Shown: positions 44,937-53,643 of the stretch, piece by piece
How the letters are laid out: each line of letters opens with the position of its first letter
How positions within the stretch are numbered: the stretch's first letter is position 1
Assembly: GCA_036496285.1 (NCBI GenBank)
Contig: DASXLI010000030.1
Location: 77,546 to 141,545, forward strand
Direction of reading: 5' to 3'
DNA from: DP-19 sp036496285
GTDB taxonomy: Bacteria > Desulfobacterota > Binatia > UTPRO1
Length of the DNA stretch: 64,000 bases
Notes under the pieces: model-generated
Seen by the model: the letters and a program-made list of their open reading frames with translations, nothing else
Databases searched by the model: none
What the model was told of the DNA's origin: nothing
Program-made: the position numbers and the translations under genes

Positions 44937-45461
44937 TCAGCCGACGAACGCCTGGCCCTTCTTCCAATCGGCGCCGCACAGGCCGCCGCTCTGCAGCGCC
45001 TGCACGGTGCGGAGGATCTCCACGGGGCTGCGGCCGACGCTCAGATCGTTCTGCGAGACCGAGCGCACGATGCCCTTGTCGTCGACCACGACCGTCGCGC
45101 GGTACGCGATGCCCTGGTCCTCCTTCAGCACGCCGAACGCGCGGCTCACGGCGTGGTTGGTGTCGGCGAGCACGGGGTGTGTGATCTCCTCGGGGAAGGT
45201 CTTGCGGTCGGCGAACCACGCCTTGTGCGAGAAGAACGAGTCGGTGCTGACGCCGATGACCTCGGTGCTGTCGTCACGGAAGTCGCCGATCAGCGACTGG
45301 AAGCCCTTGATCTCGGTCGGGCAGACGAAGGTGAAGTCCAACGGGTACCAATAGAGGACGTGCCACTTCCCCTTGTAGTCCTTGCTGCTGATCGTCTTCT
45401 GCTCGCCCTTCACGTACGCGAGCGCGCTCCAGGCGGGCTCGGGTTGGCCAATCATCGTCAT
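44937..45461 (-). CDS. 2-Cys peroxiredoxin (AhpC/Prx1 type)
   Basis: 174 residues; AAGGGGG upstream of ATG 45461. The peroxidatic Cys47 is in DFTFVCPTE, and the resolving Cys162 in SGGLCGADW near the C-terminus. Other conserved pieces are YWYPLDFTF, VIGVSTDSFFSHKAW and HPVLADTNHAVSRAFGV. It reduces H2O2 and organic hydroperoxides using thioredoxin or AhpF; the adjacent thioredoxin-like gene is the likely donor. It is the first gene of the peroxiredoxin, thioredoxin, halogenase-like unit. A possible -35 TTGACG lies at 45520-45525 (minus strand), without a convincing -10. Confidence 0.92.
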   Translation of the reverse strand: MTMIGQPEPAWSALAYVKGEQKTISSKDYKGKWHVLYWYPLDFTFVCPTEIKGFQSLIGDFRDDSTEVIGVSTDSFFSHKAWFADRKTFPEEITHPVLADTNHAVSRAFGVLKEDQGIAYRATVVVDDKGIVRSVSQNDLSVGRSPVEILRTVQALQSGGLCGADWKKGQAFVG

Positions 45462-45578
45462 CGCGTGTCCCCCTTGTGGCTCGGTGTGGTGAGTTGAAAC
45501 TGACTGCGATGAGGCGGCTCGTCAAGAGCGCGCGGATCCGCGCTGGACCGGTGGGGGAAGGGCACTGTATGACGCCGC

Positions 45579-46766
45579 GTGCGGCCGACCCCGCCCTACG
45601 TCAAGGCGCTCGTCGCGAGCTTCCTCGGCTGGACGCTCGACGCCTTCGACTTCTTCGTGCTCGTCTTCGTCCTGCCGAGCATCGCCCACGAGTTCGGCGT
45701 GGGCGTCCCGGCGGTCGCGCTCACCATCACCGTCACCCTGGCGTTCCGCCCGCTCGGCGCGCTGATCTTCGGGCTGCTCGCCGACCGCTACGGCCGGCGG
45801 CTGCCGTTGATGATCGACCTCGTGTTCTACGCCGTGATCGAGGTGCTGTCCGGCTTCGCGCCGACCTACACGAGCTTCCTCGTCCTGCGCGCGCTCTTCG
45901 GCATCGGCATGGGCGGCGAATGGGGCGTCGGCGCCTCGCTGGCGATGGAGCAGGTGCCGGCGCGCTGGCGCGGCATCCTCTCGGGGGTGCTGCAGGAGGG
46001 GTATGCGGTCGGCTACCTGCTCGCCGCCTGTTGCTACTTCGTCGTGTTTCCACGCTGGGGATGGCGGCCGATGTTCTGGATCGGCGGCTTACCGGCGCTG
46101 CTCGCGCTCTTCGTGCGCTTCGGCGTCGAGGAGTCGGCGGTGTGGGAGCGGACGCGGCACGCGAGCTGGACGACGCTGCTGCGCGGCATCGCCGCCGAGT
46201 GGCGCGTCTTCCTCTATTTGACGCTCCTCATGACGATGATGGTGTTCGTCTCGCACGGTACGCAGGACATGTATCCGACGTTCCTCAAGCTCGAGCGTGG
46301 CTTCACGCCCGAGCGCGTCGCGGTGAGCGCGGTGATCTACAACGTCGGCGCGCTGCTCGGCGGCATCCTCTTCGGGCACGTGTCGGACCGGGTGGGGCGG
46401 CGCCGCGCGCTGGTGCTCGCGCTCCTCCTGGCGATCCTCGCGATCCCGCTGTGGGCGTTTGCGCCCACCACCGCGCTCCTCGTCGTCGGCGCCTTCCTCA
46501 TGCAGTTCATGGTGCAGGGCGCCTGGGGCATCATCCCGGCCCACATCAGCGAGCTCTCGCCCGACGGCGTGCGCGGATTCCTGCCCGGCTTCGCGTACCA
46601 GTGCGGCGTGCTGTTCGCGAGCAGCGTCGCGTATGTGGAGGCGGTCTTCGCGGCGCGCACGAGCTACGCAAACGCCATGGCGGCGACGGCGCTCATCGTC
46701 TGCGCGCTCGGCGCCGTCGTGGTCGTCCTCGGGCGTGAGCGCAAGGGCGCCGAATTCGGCGTTTAG
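45579..46766 (+). CDS. MFS transporter (NanT/lactate-SHS-like)
   Basis: 395 residues, twelve predicted membrane helices. GTG 45579 is used; the ATG at 45569 is in another frame. MFS signatures are LADRYGRR after helix 2, GIGMGGEWGVGASLAMEQVP in helix 4, and GHVSDRVGRRRAL between helices 8 and 9. The DAFDFFVLVFVLPSIAHEFG start and the GMGGEWG motif are typical of proton-coupled carriers of the sialate/lactate/aromatic-acid group (SHS and AAHS families). The substrate cannot be set from sequence alone. It is divergent from the peroxiredoxin operon. Confidence 0.85.
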   Translation: MRPTPPYVKALVASFLGWTLDAFDFFVLVFVLPSIAHEFGVGVPAVALTITVTLAFRPLGALIFGLLADRYGRRLPLMIDLVFYAVIEVLSGFAPTYTSFLVLRALFGIGMGGEWGVGASLAMEQVPARWRGILSGVLQEGYAVGYLLAACCYFVVFPRWGWRPMFWIGGLPALLALFVRFGVEESAVWERTRHASWTTLLRGIAAEWRVFLYLTLLMTMMVFVSHGTQDMYPTFLKLERGFTPERVAVSAVIYNVGALLGGILFGHVSDRVGRRRALVLALLLAILAIPLWAFAPTTALLVVGAFLMQFMVQGAWGIIPAHISELSPDGVRGFLPGFAYQCGVLFASSVAYVEAVFAARTSYANAMAATALIVCALGAVVVVLGRERKGAEFGV

Positions 46767-46783
46767 CGCAGCCCGCTGCGACC

Positions 46784-46803
46784 GCGAACGTTCGCAAAAA
46801 AAA
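46784..46803. promoter_or_regulatory. GCGAACGTTCGC palindrome next to an A8 tract
   Basis: A perfect 12-bp palindrome (46784-46795) is followed by eight A (46796-46803). It lies 18 bp after the MFS gene and ~175 bp before the large secreted-protein gene. A-tract plus palindrome suits a DNA-bending regulator site. It is not a standard terminator for the plus strand because the run is A, not T. Confidence 0.35.
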
Positions 46804-46970
46804 GTGGAGCGCGTGCAGTCATGCGCGATAGTGTTTGCGCTATGCGCGCGAGATTCCTCCGGGGGGGTGGGCTAGGCAGTGCGAGCGATTTGCTCTACGA
46901 CTCTTCTGCCCTGGTAGCCGCCGTTGTGATTTCCCGCCTCTTGCCTTCGCGTCGCGCCCGCCCGCGACGC

Positions 46971-49900
46971 ATGCGACTTGCGCAGACCCTCGCGGTGATG
47001 TGCGCGGTCGTCGTGTCGGCGCTGCCGGCGCGCCCGGTGCACGCGGCCGGCTCGGTGAGCCGCTCGTGCGGACCCGACCCCGTTGCGAACACGGCGTCGG
47101 TGCTGTGCGCCGCGCCGAGCGGGCCGTGCACGGCGATGTTGGTCCCGCTCAGCGCCGCGATCGACGTGCAGAGCGGCGGCTGCGCCTTCGATCTCGGCGG
47201 CCGCGCCTTCACCGTGAGCAAGACGTTTCAAATGACCGGCGCCGGATTCATCACGGTGACCAATGCCGGTGACATCACCATCACCTCGACCGGCAAGCTG
47301 AAGGCGCGCGGCGACTTCGTCCTCGCCACCGCCACGCCGACGCCGCACGCGACCCCCACCGTGACACCGGGGCTCGGCACCAACGTCCCGACACCGGCCC
47401 CCACGCAGACGTTCGTCGCGACCGGGCCGCCCGGCACGATCCAGGGCGGCACGATCACGCTCAACAGCAACGGCAAGATCACCCACGCCGGCATCCTCGA
47501 CGTCTCCGGCGACTCGGCCGGCACCATCACGCTCAACGCCGTCGCTGACATCCAGGTGCAGAGCGGCTCGGAGACGACCGCCGTCGGCATCGCCAGCTCC
47601 TCCGACGCCGGGGAGGCGGACGGCGGCACGGTCGAGATCACCACGACCGGCGGCAGCATCACGGTGAGCGGACCGATCACGGTGTCGGGCGACCAGCAGG
47701 CCGGCGGTGGCGAGGTCGATCTCACCGCGGCGCACAACATCGACGTCGAGCAGACCATCGATGCGAGCGGCGGCGCCGACGACGGCGGCACGATCGACAT
47801 CGAGGCCGGCGACAACCTCACGGTCGGACGCACGCTCACCGCCGACAGCAACGTCGGCGCGGGCTTCGGCGGCGACATCACGCTTGCCGCGGGTGAGGAT
47901 CTCTTCAATGGCCCCCTCGACGGCGGGGCACTGACCGTCAATGGGGCGACCATCCGCTTCAACGGCAGCGACTCCGAGGCGTCGAGCGGTGACGGCGGCG
48001 AGCTCGACGCCAGCGCGGCAGGCGCGCTGCAGTTCCTCGGTAGCGGCGTCACGATCCGGGGCAACGGCGGCAACCTCTTCGACGGCGACGGTGGTACCGT
48101 CTGCATCGACAACACCGACCTGAACCCGAACCACATCGGGCCGCTCGAAGGCAACGTCCGCCTCGACGGCACGATCATCCTACAGAGCGGCGGGGACGTC
48201 GGCTCGGGCGGCGACTTCGAGGCGAGCGCCGGCGCCGATTTCATCGTCAATGCGACGATCGACACGAGCGGCACGCTCGACGGCGGCACCATCGAGATGG
48301 ACGCCGGCGGCGCGATCAGCGTGAACGGCGCCCTCACGGCGGTCGGCACGCTGGCCACCGCCGCGCCCGGCGAGGTGCAGCTGCTGGCGGGCCAGGGCAA
48401 GGACGCCGCGCTCAGCATCAACCAGAACATCATCGCGAACGGGGGCGCCGCCAACGCGAACGGCGACTTCGTCACCCTCGCCGGCTGCAGCCTCACGATC
48501 GCGCCCAACGTCAAGGTGAACGGGCAGGGCGGAACGAACTCGCAGAGCGTCTCCGGTGCGTCCGAGATCGAGCTCGCCGCCCGCCACCCGATGAGCCTCG
48601 GCGCGAGCTCGCAGTTCCTGGCGAACCCGGGCGGCCAGATCCTCATCACCCATCCGGTCGGCGTGAATCCGGTGATCGGCGCGGGCGTCGTCTTCAACCC
48701 TGCGCGCACCGACGATCCAACCGATCAGAGCGGCGTGTATCCCTCCTGTCCGGTGTGCGGCGACGGCGTCCGCCAGATCGGCGAGGTGTGCGACAAGGGC
48801 GCCGCCGCCGACGGCGCGTGCTGCAATGCCGATTGCAGTGCCCTTCTCTGCGCGACGGCGACGCCCACGCCGACGGCGAGCGCCACCCGGACGCCGACGC
48901 CCACGCGCACCCCGACCGGGACGCCGACGCTCGTCGTGGGCGGCGTTACCCCGACAGCCTCCGCGACGCCGGTCCGTACCGCGACCGCGACCATCACCGC
49001 CGCGGGCGCGACACCCACGCGGACGCCGACCGCGAGCGCCGTCGCTGGGACGCCGAGCGCCACGGCCACCGCGAGTGCGACGCGCACCGCGACGCCCAGC
49101 GCTACCGTCACGGCGAGCGCCACGCGCACTGCGACGCCCGCGGCCACGTCGACGGCGACGCGCACCGCGACGCCGACCATCGTGGCAACCGGCACCCCGT
49201 CGCGGACGCCGACCCCGGTCCCGACGGCCACGCCGACCGCGACGCTTGCTGCCGCGACGCCGACCGCGAGCCGCAGCGCCACGCCCAGCATCAGCCCGAG
49301 TGCCGCGCCGACGGTGACCCGGTCCGCGACACCGGCTGCCTCGGCGACGCCGACTCCGCTGGCGACGTCCAGCCCGTCGGTCGTGATCGACGGCAAGGCG
49401 GTCGATGCGTGCCGCGGCGCGCTGCAGAAGACCATCGCGGCCCTCACCGGCGCCGAGACCAAGGTGCTGCAGAAGTGTGCGGTGAGCGGCCTCAAGTGCA
49501 TCGAGACGAAGAGCGAGCCGTCGGCGACGACCTGCCGGACCGCGGCGGCGTCGAAGTGCGGGAGCGCGCTCGATGCGTGGCACGCCAAGGCGGCGAAGAG
49601 CCTCACCGGCCTCGACGGCAAGTGCGGCAGCGTCAAGGTCGCGCTCGACGAGCTGCTCGCCGCGGACGGCCTCGCGTTCGGCACGCTCCAGCCGCTCTGT
49701 GCCGCGTTCGGCGAGGGTACCGACACGTTCGCCGGCCTCGCGGCGTGCCTGCAGCGCGCGGTCGCCTGCCGTACGGAGACGGCGCTCGCGGTGACGATGC
49801 CGCGCGCCGGGGATTTCCTCGCCTCCGCAAACCTCCTTGGCGGCACGTGCATCGCGGCGGTGGGCGGCGATCTGAGCGGTCCGTTGAACCCGAAGACCGA

Positions 49901-50408
49901 CGGCGCCGGGGCTGCCGCGTGTCAGGACGCGATCGCGAAGGCTTGTGCGACGACGTTCGCCAAGACGCTCGCCACGGCGCAGAGCTGCGTCGGGCTCATC
50001 AGGAAGTGCGAGCTCACGTCGGCGAGTCCGGTGAGCTGCACGTCGAGCTTCATGCCGAAGTGCGCCACGCTCTTCGACAAGCTGACGATGCCGGTGAAGG
50101 GGCTCTTCGACAAGCAGCAGGCGGCGATCGCCAAGACGTGCGGCCTGGTACCCTCCGACGACATCATCGCCAAGACCGGCCTCGGCTTCATCTTCGATGC
50201 GGCGCGCTGCGCCGCCCTCGGGGTCGGGAGCGTGACGAGTGCCGCGGACGCAGCGACGTGCGTGCTGCGCGAGCAGCGCTGCGCCGCCGCCGACGTGCTC
50301 GGCGTGGGTGAGCCCCAGGCGGCGGCCGCGCTCGCCGCGGTCGGCCAGCAGGCGACCGGCGGCGAGGGGCTCGCGTGCCCCGCGTTCAGCGGGCCGCCGT
50401 CACCCTGA
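46971..50408 (+). CDS. Large secreted beta-helix/Thr-Pro linker/Cys-repeat protein
   Basis: 1145 residues from ATG 46971, chosen because it places the signal peptide (1-26, ending VHAAG) at the N-terminus; ATG 46821 would add 50 residues. Residues ~60-590 are a parallel beta-helix style repeat of Gly/Thr/Ile strands (GTITLNSNGKITHAG, GTVEITTTGGSITVSGPITV). Then a Cys knot (CPVCGDGVRQIGEVCDKGA, ~592-625) as in DUF4215/Myxococcus-type surface proteins. A Thr/Pro/Ala linker follows (~628-803). A C-terminal helical domain with paired Cys (~806-1145; CRGALQKTIAALTGAETKVL, LQKCAVSGLKCIETK) ends the protein. Probably extracellular or outer-surface attached; role unknown. Confidence 0.8.
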   Translation: MRLAQTLAVMCAVVVSALPARPVHAAGSVSRSCGPDPVANTASVLCAAPSGPCTAMLVPLSAAIDVQSGGCAFDLGGRAFTVSKTFQMTGAGFITVTNAGDITITSTGKLKARGDFVLATATPTPHATPTVTPGLGTNVPTPAPTQTFVATGPPGTIQGGTITLNSNGKITHAGILDVSGDSAGTITLNAVADIQVQSGSETTAVGIASSSDAGEADGGTVEITTTGGSITVSGPITVSGDQQAGGGEVDLTAAHNIDVEQTIDASGGADDGGTIDIEAGDNLTVGRTLTADSNVGAGFGGDITLAAGEDLFNGPLDGGALTVNGATIRFNGSDSEASSGDGGELDASAAGALQFLGSGVTIRGNGGNLFDGDGGTVCIDNTDLNPNHIGPLEGNVRLDGTIILQSGGDVGSGGDFEASAGADFIVNATIDTSGTLDGGTIEMDAGGAISVNGALTAVGTLATAAPGEVQLLAGQGKDAALSINQNIIANGGAANANGDFVTLAGCSLTIAPNVKVNGQGGTNSQSVSGASEIELAARHPMSLGASSQFLANPGGQILITHPVGVNPVIGAGVVFNPARTDDPTDQSGVYPSCPVCGDGVRQIGEVCDKGAAADGACCNADCSALLCATATPTPTASATRTPTPTRTPTGTPTLVVGGVTPTASATPVRTATATITAAGATPTRTPTASAVAGTPSATATASATRTATPSATVTASATRTATPAATSTATRTATPTIVATGTPSRTPTPVPTATPTATLAAATPTASRSATPSISPSAAPTVTRSATPAASATPTPLATSSPSVVIDGKAVDACRGALQKTIAALTGAETKVLQKCAVSGLKCIETKSEPSATTCRTAAASKCGSALDAWHAKAAKSLTGLDGKCGSVKVALDELLAADGLAFGTLQPLCAAFGEGTDTFAGLAACLQRAVACRTETALAVTMPRAGDFLASANLLGGTCIAAVGGDLSGPLNPKTDGAGAAACQDAIAKACATTFAKTLATAQSCVGLIRKCELTSASPVSCTSSFMPKCATLFDKLTMPVKGLFDKQQAAIAKTCGLVPSDDIIAKTGLGFIFDAARCAALGVGSVTSAADAATCVLREQRCAAADVLGVGEPQAAAALAAVGQQATGGEGLACPAFSGPPSP
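48852..49380 (+). repeat. Thr/Pro/Ala-rich low-complexity linker repeat
   Basis: DNA of imperfect ACGCCGACG/GCGACGCC-like steps encodes ~175 residues of TPT, ATPTA, SATRT and TPSAT units inside the large secreted protein. There are almost no charged residues other than Arg. It likely forms an extended, possibly glycosylated stalk between the beta-helix and the C-terminal Cys domain. Prone to slippage and assembly error. Confidence 0.8.
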
Positions 50409-50430
50409 TCCGCCGGGCCGCGCGCGTCGG

Positions 50431-50997
50431 TCAGAGGGCCGCCGGCAGCCGCTCGAGGGGCATCGTCGCGAAGCCGTCGTCCTCGATGCGGAGCGAGCGG
50501 CCCAGACGGGCGCGGAAGCCCTCGAACGATGCTTGCGCGGTGAGCTCGACGATCTCGCGGTCGGAGAACCACCGGCGCAGCTCGGCGAACTGCGCGTCCG
50601 AGATGTCGGTCGGCGAGAGCGTCACCATCTCGGCGTAGTCGAGCGCGACGCGCTCGCGCTCGCTGAAGGCGGGCGAGGTGGCGTAGCGCTCGAGCTGGTC
50701 GATCTTCTCGCCGGCGCCGTGCTTGCGGCCGCCGGCGGCGATGATGTCCTTGCAGAACTCGCAGCCGATCGTGGTCGCGACATGCAGGTGCACGAGCTTC
50801 CGCAGCTCGAGCGGCAGGACCCAGTCGCCGGTCTCGAAGAGCACGTTCATGAGGAGGAGGTTGCCGACGACCTTCGGCGCGTGCGCCAGGACGGGATACG
50901 GCCGGAGCTCGCGGCCGAATGCGCGGCGGAGGCACCAGAGCCACAGGCGCGTCGTCCAGCGGCGCGCCCCGGGAGGAACGGGTTCGAGTCGGGCCAT
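50431..50997 (-). CDS. Carboxymuconolactone decarboxylase/AhpD-like protein
   Basis: 188 residues from ATG 50997 (GGGAGGAA ends 15 bases upstream). The CMD/AhpD motif Cys79-Glu-Phe-Cys82 lies in VATTIGCEFCKDIIAAGG, preceded by LHVATT and followed by the conserved ERVALDYAEMVTLSP helix. AhpD-type proteins use the CxxC for peroxide reduction or as a disulfide reductase; true decarboxylases lack it, so a redox role is more likely. The N-terminal ~45 residues are extra. It converges on the large secreted-protein gene and is divergent from the broken kinase. Confidence 0.87.
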   Translation of the reverse strand: MARLEPVPPGARRWTTRLWLWCLRRAFGRELRPYPVLAHAPKVVGNLLLMNVLFETGDWVLPLELRKLVHLHVATTIGCEFCKDIIAAGGRKHGAGEKIDQLERYATSPAFSERERVALDYAEMVTLSPTDISDAQFAELRRWFSDREIVELTAQASFEGFRARLGRSLRIEDDGFATMPLERLPAAL

Positions 50998-51102
50998 GGG
51001 CGGACGATACGCGAGGGCGCGGGTTGACGGAACGCGCGATGGCCTGGCGGCACCGCGGCGTAATGGCCTGCATCGGATGCTGTTGTGCGCTACATCTGCG
51101 AC

Positions 51103-51494
51103 ATGCCGACGCCGCTCCTGATCGTGACGGGACCGCCCGGCAGCGGAAAGACGACGGTCGCAGCGCGGCTGGCGGAGGCGTCGCCGCAGGGCCTGCACAT
51201 TCCGGCGGACGTGTTCTGGACGTTCCCCGCGCACCCGCTCTCGCCGTACAGTTCGGAGGCGCACGAGCAGAACGCCGACGTCGTCGTCGGTCTCATGCGC
51301 GCCGCCGCGGCGTTCGCCGTCCGCGGCTACGACGTCGTGGTGGACGGCATCCTCGGCCCCTGGTTCCTGCCGACGATCGCCGCGGAGCTGTGCCGCGAGG
51401 CGGTCGGCCTCGACTGCGTCGTGCGAGATCCGCGCGCGCCGTGCCGCCGGGGCGCTCGCGGTGGACGTCGGCGCGTCCGGCCCGTCCGACTAGC
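51103..51494 (+). pseudogene. P-loop small-molecule kinase, C-terminus disrupted
   Basis: Starts MPTPLLIVTGPPGSGKTTVA with Walker A at residues 10-18. IPADVFWTFPAHPLSPYSSE and GYDVVVDGILGPWFLPTIAA match AAA-type gluconate/chloramphenicol-phosphotransferase-like kinases (~170-190 residues). After LDCVV (~51425) the family's last ~65 residues disappear. The original frame has no stop and stays open to 53214, antisense to the next gene, while a +1 frame stops at 51494. I read this as a frameshift plus loss of the C-terminus, or a sequencing error. The end coordinate marks the +1 frame stop. Confidence 0.65.
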
Positions 51495-51531
51495 TGCCGG
51501 GGCCGGGTGCCGCCGGCCGTGCGGTGATGCG

Positions 51532-53037
51532 TCAGCGAGCCGGGCAGGGTGCCGACGTCTCGCGGTCGACGAGGGTCATGAGAAAGGGCCGCGCCCGCAC
51601 GGCGACGCGCGCCTTCTCGGTGTAGCCCTCGTACTGGTACCCGGCCCACGCGAGCGGGTGCGGGAAGGCCTCGGCGACGCAGCCAGCGGGTTTCTCGTCC
51701 CGCAGTCCGAGAATTGGCCAGGGTGGCCCGGCATTGCGCACGTTCAGCGCCAGGTAGCGGGCGTTCCCCTCGTTGGTGCCGTCCCAGCCGTCGAGCGTCT
51801 GGCCGTATGCGTGCGTGCCGTAGCGCAGCACCCAGTCGCGATCGATCTCCGTGGGGAAGCGCTGCGCGACGACCGGCCGGAGGTTCACCACCGCCGCGAG
51901 CACGACGCCTGCGACCGTCGCGACCGCGAACGGTCGGGCGAAGGCGGGACGCCAGGCGCGTACGCGCGCGGCGACCGCCACGAGCCCCGCCGCCGCGGCG
52001 AGACACAGGAACGGCACGATCTGGCGGACGAAGCGTCCGAGCACGACCGACTCGTGCAGCATCGTCGAGTGGAGCGCGAGCCAGAGGTAGAGGCCGAGCG
52101 CGATGGCCCCCGCCCAGGTTGCCCGGGCCGCGCCGAGCCGCCAGCCGGCGACGGCAAGCGCCACCCAGAGCACGGCGACCAGGTGCTCGACGTGCCAGAG
52201 GTACGCGAACGGCACCCACCAGCCCTCGGCGTACGACGAGCCCCAGCTCTCCGGGGCGCCGTGCAGGAAGCGCCACAACATGACGTGGAACGGCAGCACC
52301 CAGTCGACGCTCGCGCCGCGAACGATCGTGACGAGCTCGAGCGGCGCCGCGACCGCGGCGGCGCCGAGCGCGAGACCGAACGCGCGCTGCGCGCGCCTTG
52401 GCCGACCGCGGAGCGCGAAGACGCCGGCGGCGACGACCGCGACCGCCAGATACGCATAGTAGGTGAAGAAGCCGAGCGCGGCGACGGCGCCGACCAGCAC
52501 GCCGCGCGCCAGGCCGTCGCCGCGCAGCGCGAGCCAGAGCGCCAGGAGGTCGATCGCGAGGCCGGTGTCGTAGGGCATCAGGTGGCGGGCGAAGTAGGTG
52601 AGCGTGGTCGCCGTGGCGGCGAAGAGCATGGCGACGGTCGCCTCGCCGCGCCCGGCGCCGCGCCGGCGTGCCAGCGCGTACACGAGCGCGATCACCGCGA
52701 CCGAGCTCAACTGAAGGAGGAGCGCCGCGCGCCACCGCTGCGGCGGGCCGACCGCCATGACCGCGAGCGCGATCAGCGTGCTCGGGATACGGAAGGCGAA
52801 GTGGTGCTGCTGGTGGAGGGCCGCGACCAGCCCCTGGTCCCACTGGCCGGCGAGCAACGCGTTGGCGATCTCGAAGGCGGGGCCGAAGTGCAGGTTCTCA
52901 TCGGAGCTGTAGCCGGTGCCGCCGAGCAGCACGAGCGCGATCCGCAGCGCGGCGGCCGCGAGCAGGATGAGCGCGGGCGCGGCGCGCAGCGTTCGGCCGG
53001 CGGTCGAGCCGGCGGCGTCTACTGTCCCGGATGGCAC
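51532..53037 (-). CDS. Polytopic GT-C-type glycosyltransferase (GT39/PMT-like)
   Basis: 501 residues from GTG 53037 (TTG 53040 is an alternative). About eleven membrane helices start at LILLAAAALRIALVLLGGTG. Loop 1 carries the GT-C acidic pair in GYSSDENLHFGPAFEIANAL. The C-terminal periplasmic part includes YGQTLDGWDGTNEGNARYL. Enzymes of this type move a sugar from a polyprenyl phosphate carrier to a protein, lipid A or glycan on the outer face of the inner membrane. The next gene upstream ends 22 bp away. Acceptor unknown; proximity to GT2 and mutase-like genes is suggestive only. Confidence 0.75.
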   Translation of the reverse strand: MPSGTVDAAGSTAGRTLRAAPALILLAAAALRIALVLLGGTGYSSDENLHFGPAFEIANALLAGQWDQGLVAALHQQHHFAFRIPSTLIALAVMAVGPPQRWRAALLLQLSSVAVIALVYALARRRGAGRGEATVAMLFAATATTLTYFARHLMPYDTGLAIDLLALWLALRGDGLARGVLVGAVAALGFFTYYAYLAVAVVAAGVFALRGRPRRAQRAFGLALGAAAVAAPLELVTIVRGASVDWVLPFHVMLWRFLHGAPESWGSSYAEGWWVPFAYLWHVEHLVAVLWVALAVAGWRLGAARATWAGAIALGLYLWLALHSTMLHESVVLGRFVRQIVPFLCLAAAAGLVAVAARVRAWRPAFARPFAVATVAGVVLAAVVNLRPVVAQRFPTEIDRDWVLRYGTHAYGQTLDGWDGTNEGNARYLALNVRNAGPPWPILGLRDEKPAGCVAEAFPHPLAWAGYQYEGYTEKARVAVRARPFLMTLVDRETSAPCPAR

Positions 53038-53059
53038 CAACGCGTGACGCCGCGGCGAG

Positions 53060-53539
53060 CTATGCGCCGCGCATCCGGTCGAGCACGTCGGCGCTTGCTT
53101 CCTCGAGCGTCGCGCACTCGAGCAGGATCGCCTTCCGGCGCGGATCGTGCTCGGCGCCAGCGAAGCCGCGCCAGGCGTTGGCGCCCGCGCGCTCGAGCAG
53201 CGCTTGCACGGTGAACGCCTGTGCGCGCGACAGGCCGACGAACGCGTCGCCGTAGGTGCGGGCGGCGTCGGGAATGAGCGCCTCGTAGGCCGACGCCTGG
53301 TGCGCGTCCACCGGGAACTCCGTCTCGATGCGCGTCGCGATCGTCCGCTCGCGCTCGGCGCAGGCGCGCAGCAGGGCGGCGTCGGCCGCGGTCTCGGCGG
53401 CGTGTGCCCAGGCGTCGTAGCGCTCGCCGGCCTTGCGCTCCAGGCTGGCGAGGAAAGCGGGGCGGGAGGTGGCGTCGAGGCCCGCGAGCAACGGACCGAG
53501 ACGGGCGGCGAGGGCGGAGGCGATGGCGGCCGGTTCCAT
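53060..53539 (-). CDS. Uncharacterised helical protein
   Basis: 159 residues, no signal or membrane segment. The sequence is all-helical and rich in Ala, Arg and Glu, with KAGERYDAWAHAAETAADAA, ACAERERTIATRIETEF, DAFVGLSRAQAFTVQALLER and ILLECATLEEASADVLDRM. The repeated E-x(2-3)-R/E pattern and E...H spacing recall ferritin-like or rubrerythrin-like four-helix proteins, but I cannot point to a metal-ligand set. It is divergent from the DoxX gene and 22 bp upstream of the membrane glycosyltransferase on the same strand. Confidence 0.7.
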   Translation of the reverse strand: MEPAAIASALAARLGPLLAGLDATSRPAFLASLERKAGERYDAWAHAAETAADAALLRACAERERTIATRIETEFPVDAHQASAYEALIPDAARTYGDAFVGLSRAQAFTVQALLERAGANAWRGFAGAEHDPRRKAILLECATLEEASADVLDRMRGA

Positions 53540-53643
53540 GGCCGCGCTCTACCACGAACGCGCCGCCCCCGTACACGGCGTCCGTCGCGGGATGCATTGC
53601 CTGGTGGCTCTGGCGTACGATCGGCCTGGCGAAAGGAGCGCTC

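Noticed and set aside
46784..46795. LexA-type operator
   Set aside because: GAAC and GTTC half-sites are directly abutted, whereas the Gram-positive SOS box needs a 4-base spacer. No SOS gene is adjacent.
46784..46803. Intrinsic terminator for the MFS gene
   Set aside because: The palindrome is followed by A8 on the plus strand, not T, so RNA release by U-run is not expected.
51085..53214. 709-residue plus-strand open frame
   Set aside because: The first ~110 codons are a broken kinase; the rest is antisense to the membrane glycosyltransferase and has no protein-like features.
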